The position numbers and the translations under genes were made by a program. Source: Planctomycetota bacterium (GTDB taxonomy: Bacteria; Planctomycetota; Phycisphaerae; Sedimentisphaerales; Anaerobacaceae). From it: a stretch of 5,598 bases of DNA. The stretch spans positions 1-5,598 of the forward strand of contig JAFNGF010000421.1 in assembly GCA_017885385.1 (NCBI GenBank), given 5' to 3'. How positions within the stretch are numbered: position 1 is the stretch's first letter; each line of letters begins with the position of its first letter. Below are positions 1 through 4,501 of this stretch, piece by piece. A model generated the notes under the pieces. It had not been told where the DNA came from, ran no database searches, and saw only the letters and a program-made list of their open reading frames with translations.

Positions 1-92
1 AGCAAATACCCCGCCAGGAATGCCAGAATCACCAAGGCGGCAATTTTTACCGTTCGAGCAGCCGGCAATGATTTGTGAACCGTCTTGTCCAT
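1..92 (-). CDS. N-terminus of a membrane-anchored protein, probably RND efflux periplasmic adaptor (partial)
   Basis: Only the first 30 codons are inside the window. The reading starts at ATG (92-90) and runs off the left edge. It begins MDKTVHKSLPAARTVK and continues into a hydrophobic run (IAALVILAFLAGYL), so it has a short basic cytoplasmic tail followed by a signal anchor or uncleaved signal peptide at about residues 17-30. The start is well supported by a Shine-Dalgarno GGAAGG (complement of 101-106) 8 nt upstream. It lies 98 nt downstream of the TolC-type channel gene on the same strand. In heavy-metal and other RND efflux operons the gene after the CusC/TolC-like one is commonly the CusB/HlyD-type adaptor, which starts with exactly such an anchor. 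That identity is inferred from position and topology, because no adaptor domain is visible in this fragment. A different inner-membrane or exported protein remains possible. Confidence 0.7.
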   Translation of the reverse strand, partial: MDKTVHKSLPAARTVKIAALVILAFLAGYL

Positions 93-150
93 AGCACCCA
101 CCTTCCCGATTCTATACTATTCCCATAGGATTTCTGTTCAAGCAAATTTT

Positions 151-189
151 GGGCTTAACCGGCAATCATTTTTCTCGGTGCGCAAGCCC
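151..189 (-). repeat. Intercistronic inverted repeat (possible mRNA stem-loop)
   Basis: GGGCTT at 151-156 is perfectly complementary to AAGCCC at 184-189. Inside it ACCG (158-161) pairs with CGGT (176-179), giving an interrupted 6+4 bp stem with a 14-nt loop. In the leftward transcript the stem begins 1 nt after the stop codon of the channel gene and lies ahead of the next gene's ribosome-binding site. On the minus strand it is followed by AAAATTTGC rather than a U-run, so it does not look like a rho-independent terminator. A role in differential stability or expression of the two cistrons is possible. Chance pairing is also possible. Confidence 0.35.
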
Positions 190-190
190 G

Positions 191-1543
191 TTATTTCTCG
201 GACTTTCCGACGGTGGTTTCCTCTGCCGAATTCGTAAGCTCAGCCCCGGCAAGCATTTCCAGCTCGGCCAAACGCTGCTGATTATCCGCCCCTGCTCGTT
301 CGTACAGCAATTTGAAGTTCAATAGTGTCCGCTGCGCGTCGATTAAGCTCAAAAAATCCACTGTTCCTGCCTTGTAAGCAACCTCGGAAGCAGCGAGCAA
401 CTGCTGGGCCTTCGGTGCGAGCGTATCGCCATAAAGCTCTCTTTTTCTCCGGCTGTCTTCAAACTCATATAAAACCTGGGCGGCACGAGCCGCGAGAGTG
501 TTTTCGGTTTGTGTTTTTTGCTGTGATGCCTTTGCCATATCTGCCTTTGCCTGCAGCTGTCCGGCCTTGTAACTTTCCCGCCAGATGGGCAGGTTCACGC
601 CGAACATCACAACGACCTGATCTTTTTCGCTGTTTCTCAGCCCGGTACCCATCATCCCCTCGTTTGTCATCCATTCGACGCCGAGGCTGAGATCCGGATA
701 GAACCTTTTCTTTGCAAGTTCGAGCCGGCTTCTCGCCGCCTGCAGCTCAAAGTCCATCGCTGCAATCTCTGGATTGTGGGACTTTAGAGCTTCCATCAAT
801 TGTTGGCGGCTAAGCGCAACCGTCTTATACTGTCCTTTTTCGGGCCAGGGCAGCAGCACATTAGGGTCCTTGCGGTCCATCCGCCATACGTCGGGTGGAT
901 TAAGCGCAGCGTTTAGCCGGGCGGAAAGCGGCTTTCGCAGCTCCTCCAGCGCCTTTAGCTCGTCCGCCATTTTTGCTATTTCAAGCTGTGCGCGGATGAC
1001 GTCGGGGTGTCCCGCCTCGGAGGTCGTATATTTTATACGGGCGACTTCCTCGAAATGCTTTGCAAGCTCCAGATTTTCCTTCGCTATTTCAATCGCACTT
1101 GCAAGATACACATACTCAAAAAATGCGTCTTTAACCTCAAAGAAAAGCTCAAGCTTTGCCGCTTCGTATCGCTTCTTTGCGGCCTGCGCCGCTGCCGCAG
1201 CAGCGTCGGTTCTTGCCTGGATCGTGCCGAACCACGGGAACATCTGCATCAGTTGAAGGTTCTGCGATCGAGGTCCTTCTTTGGTTTCAACCTCATCGAT
1301 ATAATTGCCGTATGTGAACTGCGGGTCGGGCAACGCCCCCGCCTGGGGGATTTGCTGCAGCGCGGCCTTCCACTGCTCAAACGCAGCTTTTAGCCCGGCA
1401 TTATTTAGAGCGGCATACCGCAGGTATTCTTGCAATGTCACCGGGGTATCACCATCGTATGAATCCTGAGCAGTGTTAGCGAGACAACGGGCGCTAAGCC
1501 AGATTAGAGTCACCGCGCAAATGGTAAGTACGATTGATTTCAT
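191..1543 (-). CDS. TolC/CusC-type outer-membrane efflux channel protein (OEP family)
   Basis: This 450-residue protein has the length and layout of the outer-membrane efflux protein family: trimeric channels that span the outer membrane and periplasm and dock with an RND pump and its adaptor. A signal peptide covers about residues 1-22 (basic MK, hydrophobic core, Cys-Leu-Ala cleavage site). Cys20 is preceded by Arg, so this is not a lipobox, unlike lipidated CusC. Two OEP repeats follow. The first starts at about residue 36 and has ALPDP (70-74), the conserved MFPWFG segment (101-106) and long Ala/Glu/Lys-rich amphipathic helices. The second starts near NPEI (257-260), with FYPD at 281-284, and ends in a helix containing the GTVDFLSLIDAQRTLL segment. 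The ATG start has a strong Shine-Dalgarno GGGAGG (complement of 1550-1555) 6 nt upstream. The sequence is closer in style to metal-efflux CusC/CzcC channels than to E. coli TolC, but the exported substrate cannot be determined. The next leftward gene probably encodes the adaptor. Confidence 0.9.
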   Translation of the reverse strand: MKSIVLTICAVTLIWLSARCLANTAQDSYDGDTPVTLQEYLRYAALNNAGLKAAFEQWKAALQQIPQAGALPDPQFTYGNYIDEVETKEGPRSQNLQLMQMFPWFGTIQARTDAAAAAAQAAKKRYEAAKLELFFEVKDAFFEYVYLASAIEIAKENLELAKHFEEVARIKYTTSEAGHPDVIRAQLEIAKMADELKALEELRKPLSARLNAALNPPDVWRMDRKDPNVLLPWPEKGQYKTVALSRQQLMEALKSHNPEIAAMDFELQAARSRLELAKKRFYPDLSLGVEWMTNEGMMGTGLRNSEKDQVVVMFGVNLPIWRESYKAGQLQAKADMAKASQQKTQTENTLAARAAQVLYEFEDSRRKRELYGDTLAPKAQQLLAASEVAYKAGTVDFLSLIDAQRTLLNFKLLYERAGADNQQRLAELEMLAGAELTNSAEETTVGKSEK

Positions 1544-1620
1544 TTGTCACCTCCCGAATATAAGGTGAAAATAGATTCGCAAAATCGTTTTAATGACCCC
1601 GCTATTACTTTTACTTTACA

Positions 1621-1655
1621 GCGTACTATTATCCACAACCAGGGTCTATTGTCAA
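1621..1655 (-). promoter_or_regulatory. Sigma-70-type promoter for the efflux operon
   Basis: Read on the minus strand there is a perfect -35 hexamer TTGACA (complement of 1650-1655), a 16-nt spacer, and a -10 hexamer GATAAT (complement of 1628-1633) matching the consensus at five of six positions. Transcription would begin near 1621, leaving a leader of about 78 nt before the ATG at 1543. Placement and strength fit the channel gene well. The 16-nt spacing is ordinary, so this does not resemble the overlong 19-20 nt promoters used by MerR/CueR-type metal sensors. Confidence 0.65.
1629..1638 (+). promoter_or_regulatory. DnaA-box consensus sequence overlapping the efflux promoter -10
   Basis: TTATCCACAA matches the bacterial DnaA-box consensus TTATNCACA perfectly. 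It overlaps five of the six bases of the leftward promoter's -10 hexamer. It is a single site with no companion boxes or AT-rich unwinding element nearby, so it is not an origin. It could be a DnaA-controlled promoter site or a coincidence. Confidence 0.3.
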
Positions 1656-1692
1656 CTACCAAATTTACGCCTATAGACTGAGTGTGTTCGAT

Positions 1693-1709
1693 GGCGGCGA
1701 GCAGCCGCC
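1693..1709. repeat. Perfect GC-rich inverted repeat in the divergent intergenic region
   Basis: GGCGGC (1693-1698) and GCCGCC (1704-1709) form a perfect 6-bp stem with the 5-nt loop GAGCA. The repeat lies between the two divergent promoters, upstream of both. Neither strand has a T-run after the stem, so a terminator is unlikely. It could be a regulator-binding site or a structural element. Confidence 0.4.
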
Positions 1710-1747
1710 GGCGAAAAACATAAGATTGGCTGCCGGTGAAAACCAGA
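1704..1747 (+). repeat. Imperfect direct repeat with 25-bp period, second copy inside the rightward promoter
   Basis: The 19-bp segment at 1704-1722 (GCCGCCGGCGAAAAACATA) recurs at 1729-1747 (GCTGCCGGTGAAAACCAGA) with four mismatches, the shared core being GCNGCCGGNGAAAA. The second copy overlaps the end of the -35 hexamer and fills most of the spacer before the TATAAT at 1750. Paired direct repeats overlapping a promoter are a common operator layout. No known regulator motif is recognised, and the repeat could be chance in a short GC-rich segment. Confidence 0.35.
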
Positions 1748-1755
1748 TATATAAT
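1726..1755 (+). promoter_or_regulatory. Probable promoter for the oxidoreductase/propeller unit
   Basis: A perfect -10 hexamer TATAAT lies at 1750-1755, with a weaker -35 TTGGCT (four of six matches) at 1726-1731 and an 18-nt spacer. The predicted start of transcription near 1762 gives a leader of about 30 nt before the ATG at 1792. The leader contains the Shine-Dalgarno AAAGGAG (1778-1784), whose GGAG is 7 nt from the start codon. The weak -35 suggests activator dependence, but that is inference. Confidence 0.5.
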
Positions 1756-1791
1756 TGCCGTGCAACGAAAATTGTGTAAAGGAGCCTTATT

Positions 1792-3234
1792 ATGAATCAT
1801 TACCAAGAACCTTTCTGTCTAAATGAAAAAATCTCGCGAAGGACATTTATGCGACAGGCGGCAGCTCGCTGGGCCGGCCGCGGGGCAGCCGCTGCCGCTA
1901 TTTTTACAATCATCCCTCGGAGTGTGCTGGGCGGTAGGGGTCATATTTCGCCCAGCAGCACGCTCAACATAGCCGGCATCGGCATCGGTGGCGTAGGCAA
2001 GGCGTTTCTTCAGGGCTGCGCCGGCCAGCAGGGCGTAAATATCCTTGCCCTATGTGACGTGGATGACCGGTACGCGGCGCCGGTTTTTGCCAGCTATCCC
2101 AAGGCCGCCAGATACCGTGACTTTCGGGAGATGCTCGAATCCGAAAAAGGCATCGACGCTGTAATGGTTGCCACGCCCGACCACACGCACGCGGTAATAT
2201 CGAGCAAGGCTATCAAGATGGGCAAAAACGTCCTTTGTGTGAAGCCGCTGACCCGCACAATTTATGAGTCTCGAATGATAGCTGAGGCCGCTCGCAAGGC
2301 GAAGGTCGCTACACAAGTAACAGCATCTTCCAGTGCAAGCGATAGCGCCTGCACACTTTGTGAGATGATCTGGGAGGGGGCTATCGGCCCGGTCCGCGAG
2401 GTTCATTGCTGGTCGAACCGCCCTTTATGGCCGCAGGGAATGACCCGACCGGACGGCCAAGACCAAGTGCCCGCGCATTTAGACTGGGATTTGTGGATTG
2501 GCCCAGCCCCGATGCGACCGTTCAAGGCCTCATGGCCCAAGGAGCATCTCGCACTTGAGCAGGTTTCGTCCGGCCGCCCACCCGACGCAGTATATCATCC
2601 CTGGAATTTCCGCGGCTGGTGGGACTTTGGAACTGGTGCGCTCGGAGACATGGGCTGCCACCATTTTAACACGGTTTGCCGGGCTTTGAGACTCGGACAT
2701 CCGACGAGCGTTGAGGCCTCATCCACGAAGGTCTTTGCCGAAACGGCGCCTCTGGCGTCGGTAGTCACGTGGGATTTTCCCGCGCGGGCTGACATGCCGG
2801 CGTTGAAGCTTTTCTGGTACGACGGCGGGCTAAAACCTCCCCGCCCGGCTGAATTGGAAGACGGCAGGCCAATGCCCGCCGAGGGAAACCTTTACGTGGC
2901 AGATAAGGGCAAGATATTAGGCGGCACAAACGACGGCAGGATTATTCCCGCGTCAAAAATGCAGCAGTACAAACTTCCGCCCCAGACGCTCCGCCGACCG
3001 GCTTTTGGAGAGAGCCTGACCACCGCAGAGTGGATCGCAGCTTGCCGAGGCGGCGAGCCGGCCAGTTGTAACTTCGATGTGGCGGATCTGCTCACCGAGA
3101 TAGTTCTGCTCGGCAATATCGCAATCCGCACCGGCAAGAAACTTTACTGGGACGGCGACAATATGAAGATCACCAACGACCAAGGGGCAAATGAATACAT
3201 ACGGCAACCCTATCGCTCGGGCTGGTCGTTATAG
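1792..3234 (+). CDS. Tat-exported Gfo/Idh/MocA family NAD(P)-dependent oxidoreductase
   Basis: The 480-residue product begins with a twin-arginine signal: SRRTFM at 15-20, an Ala-rich hydrophobic stretch (about 28-42) and a likely cut near residue 48. This supports the ATG at 1792, because the next Met (20) would remove the motif. A Rossmann fold follows with GIGIGGVG (62-69), the acidic end of strand 2 at CDVDD (88-92) and ATPDHTH (127-133). The catalytic Lys of this family is K151, and D286 and H290 in GDMGCH form the usual DxxxH pair, so the active site appears intact. Oddities are CVKP (149-152), where the common motif is EKP, and a Ser-rich TASSSAS segment after VATQV, where relatives I recall usually have a GNQGH-like sequence. 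WSNRPLWPQGM and DWDLWIGPAP are typical of the secreted planctomycete branch. Relatives act on sugars, inositols or related polyols. The substrate is unknown, and so is whether tightly bound cofactor is carried through the Tat pathway. The propeller gene follows after 13 bp. Confidence 0.9.
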   Translation: MNHYQEPFCLNEKISRRTFMRQAAARWAGRGAAAAAIFTIIPRSVLGGRGHISPSSTLNIAGIGIGGVGKAFLQGCAGQQGVNILALCDVDDRYAAPVFASYPKAARYRDFREMLESEKGIDAVMVATPDHTHAVISSKAIKMGKNVLCVKPLTRTIYESRMIAEAARKAKVATQVTASSSASDSACTLCEMIWEGAIGPVREVHCWSNRPLWPQGMTRPDGQDQVPAHLDWDLWIGPAPMRPFKASWPKEHLALEQVSSGRPPDAVYHPWNFRGWWDFGTGALGDMGCHHFNTVCRALRLGHPTSVEASSTKVFAETAPLASVVTWDFPARADMPALKLFWYDGGLKPPRPAELEDGRPMPAEGNLYVADKGKILGGTNDGRIIPASKMQQYKLPPQTLRRPAFGESLTTAEWIAACRGGEPASCNFDVADLLTEIVLLGNIAIRTGKKLYWDGDNMKITNDQGANEYIRQPYRSGWSL

Positions 3235-3237
3235 GAG
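3233..3237 (+). promoter_or_regulatory. Ribosome-binding site that decides the start of the propeller gene
   Basis: AGGAG overlaps the stop codon of the oxidoreductase (TAG at 3232-3234) and lies 10 nt before ATG 3248. It favours that start over the in-frame ATG at 3191, which lies inside the upstream gene. The upstream ATG does have AAGGGG at 3182-3187 ahead of it, so it cannot be excluded. The arrangement implies translational coupling between the two genes. Confidence 0.55.
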
Positions 3238-3247
3238 ATTGCAGCCT

Positions 3248-4486
3248 ATGCTAAAGAAAATAAAATGGATAGAAAACATAGCAAATGTACTGCCGACAAA
3301 AGCCCGACAAATAGCGGCAATTTTATTGCTGGCTGGGGCTATCTCGCCCGGTATCGCAAACGGCGACGTAACCTGGCTCCGCAAGAGCACTGTAACAGGT
3401 GACATGCCGATCCCGAACGAGGGTGACCAGCAGACGTGTTGTCTGATCCTGGACATTGATAAAGACGGCATCAACGACTTTGTTATCGGCGAGCGAACTC
3501 GCACGCCGTCGGTCGTGTGGTATAAATACAATGGCCGTGGCTGGGACAAGCACATCATCGACAATACTCATTTGAAGCCCGAGGCGGGCGGCGATTTCTG
3601 CGACGTCGACCGCGACGGTGATTTGGACATAATCCTCGGCCAAGATGCTAGCGGCAACGCTATCTGGTGGTGGGAGAATCCGTGCCCGGACTACGGCAAA
3701 CCGTGGACTCGCCGGTACATCAAAAACTCCGGGGCTAATAAGCACCACGACCAAACCATCGGCGATTTCGACGGCGATGGGGACGTGGAATTTGTCTCTT
3801 GGAACCAAGGGGACAAGAAGATGCTTCTTTTTGAGATTCCGTCCGCCCCCAGGCCTGCCCCGAGCGAAGTCGAGAGGTCGTCCGGTCCCTGGCAGTCTAC
3901 GACAATTTATTCTTGGTCAGCCGGACTGGAGCGCGAGGGATTCCCATCCATTCCCGTCGATATCGACCTGGATGGTAAGCTCGACATCGTGGGCGGAGGC
4001 CGGTGGTTCAAACATTTAAGCGGCACAAATTACACCGAGAACATCATCGATGCTAATATGGCCTTCACACAGTGTGCAGCCGGCCAATTGGTCAAAGGCG
4101 GTCGGCCCGAAGTTGTCTTTAGTCCCGGCGATATGGATGGAGACGCAAAGTGGTACCAGTGGAATGGAAACGGCTGGATAGCCCGCACACTTTGTCCTGT
4201 CGTGCACGGTCATACGTGCGAGATACGAGACATAGACGGCGATGGGAACCTGGACATCCTCATCGGCGAGATGGGTAAGCCCGGCGCCGGCGACAATGCC
4301 AAGACATACGTTTGGTTCGGCGATGGGCATGGCAATTTCCGCCGAACCATCGCCTCATACGGCCAGGGCATCCATGAGGGCAAGCTCGGCGACCTCGATG
4401 GTGACGGTGACCTGGATATTCTGATGAAGCCGTATAGCCATAATGCCCCTCGTGTCGATGTCCTGCTTAACGCAGGCCCGCGTTGA
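3248..4486 (+). CDS. Secreted FG-GAP/VCBS-repeat beta-propeller protein
   Basis: From ATG 3248 the product has 412 residues. An extended basic N-region (KK at 3-4, KAR at 18-20) leads into a hydrophobic core (about 21-34) and a probable signal-peptidase site after GIA at 35-37. The mature part carries seven Asp-rich DxDxDG-like calcium-binding loops starting at residues 69, 119, 173, 238, 295, 328 and 382. Examples are DIDKDG, DVDRDG, DFDGDG, DIDLDG, DIDGDG and DLDGDG, most followed by a hydrophobic DIL- or DIV-type strand. This is the FG-GAP/VCBS pattern and fits a seven-bladed propeller. The loop at 295 (DMDGDAK) is the most divergent. KHHDQ and HGHTCEI before the third and sixth loops resemble segments of planctomycete relatives. 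Such proteins bind ligands or surfaces and no enzymatic activity is evident. Pairing with the exported oxidoreductase suggests a shared extracytoplasmic task, which is inference. An in-frame start at 3191 would add 19 residues. Residues 199-213 look like an insertion. Confidence 0.88.
   Translation: MLKKIKWIENIANVLPTKARQIAAILLLAGAISPGIANGDVTWLRKSTVTGDMPIPNEGDQQTCCLILDIDKDGINDFVIGERTRTPSVVWYKYNGRGWDKHIIDNTHLKPEAGGDFCDVDRDGDLDIILGQDASGNAIWWWENPCPDYGKPWTRRYIKNSGANKHHDQTIGDFDGDGDVEFVSWNQGDKKMLLFEIPSAPRPAPSEVERSSGPWQSTTIYSWSAGLEREGFPSIPVDIDLDGKLDIVGGGRWFKHLSGTNYTENIIDANMAFTQCAAGQLVKGGRPEVVFSPGDMDGDAKWYQWNGNGWIARTLCPVVHGHTCEIRDIDGDGNLDILIGEMGKPGAGDNAKTYVWFGDGHGNFRRTIASYGQGIHEGKLGDLDGDGDLDILMKPYSHNAPRVDVLLNAGPR
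3842..3886 (+). repeat. Possible dispersed palindromic-repeat insertion inside the propeller gene
   Basis: The stretch encodes a Pro/Ser/Glu-rich segment (SAPRPAPSEVERSSG, residues 199-213) between the strand ending LLFEIP and the PWQSTTIYSW segment that normally follow each other closely in this protein type. At DNA level it contains GCCCCGAGCGAAGTCGAGAG. This resembles the GAGCGAAGTCGA-type cores of small dispersed repeats common in planctomycete, chloroflexi and other genomes, which when read in frame often give SEVE-like peptides. A 5-bp inverted repeat (CCAGG 3849-3853 and CCTGG 3888-3892) brackets it. The family resemblance is from memory and was not searched. No second copy is present in this window. 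Confidence 0.4.
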
Positions 4487-4501
4487 TTTTCGCCTGGGGC
4501 G

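Noticed and set aside
107..140. Possible internal promoter on the minus strand before the adaptor gene (TTGAAC-like and TAGTAT-like hexamers)
   Set aside because: Each hexamer matches the consensus at only four of six positions, which is expected by chance in AT-rich intergenic DNA.
325..1393. Several plus-strand open frames of 120-160 codons opposite the channel gene
   Set aside because: They are antisense shadows of a clearly coding GC-rich gene, rich in Ser/Arg/Cys with no domain pattern and no ribosome-binding sites in context.
215..1543. Lipoprotein modification of the channel protein at Cys20
   Set aside because: The residue before Cys20 is Arg, which does not fit a lipobox. A standard signal-peptidase I site after Ala22 fits better.
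1629..1638. The DnaA-box sequence as evidence for a replication origin
   Set aside because: Only one box is present, with no cluster, no AT-rich unwinding region and no dnaA, dnaN or gidA-type neighbours.
1540..1806. An 88-codon minus-strand open frame spanning the whole divergent intergenic region
   Set aside because: It overlaps both promoters and the start of the oxidoreductase gene, has no recognisable domain, and its peptide composition looks like translated regulatory DNA. Its 3' end also covers the channel gene's start.
3191..3247. Upstream in-frame ATG at 3191 as the start of the propeller gene, overlapping the oxidoreductase by 44 bp
   Set aside because: The ATG at 3248 has a better-placed AGGAG, avoids the overlap and still yields a complete signal peptide. 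The upstream ATG has a Shine-Dalgarno-like AAGGGG, so it is disfavoured rather than excluded.
3323..3808. A 161-codon minus-strand open frame opposite the propeller gene
   Set aside because: Its Val/Asp/Ala-rich sequence is the mirror of the Asp-rich calcium-loop codons (GAC/GTC complement) on the coding strand. It has no independent support.
4487..4501. Small hairpin CGCC-TGG-GGCG as a bidirectional terminator
   Set aside because: The stem has only 4 bp, and the T-run lies on the entry side for the plus-strand transcript. The minus strand exits into A residues.
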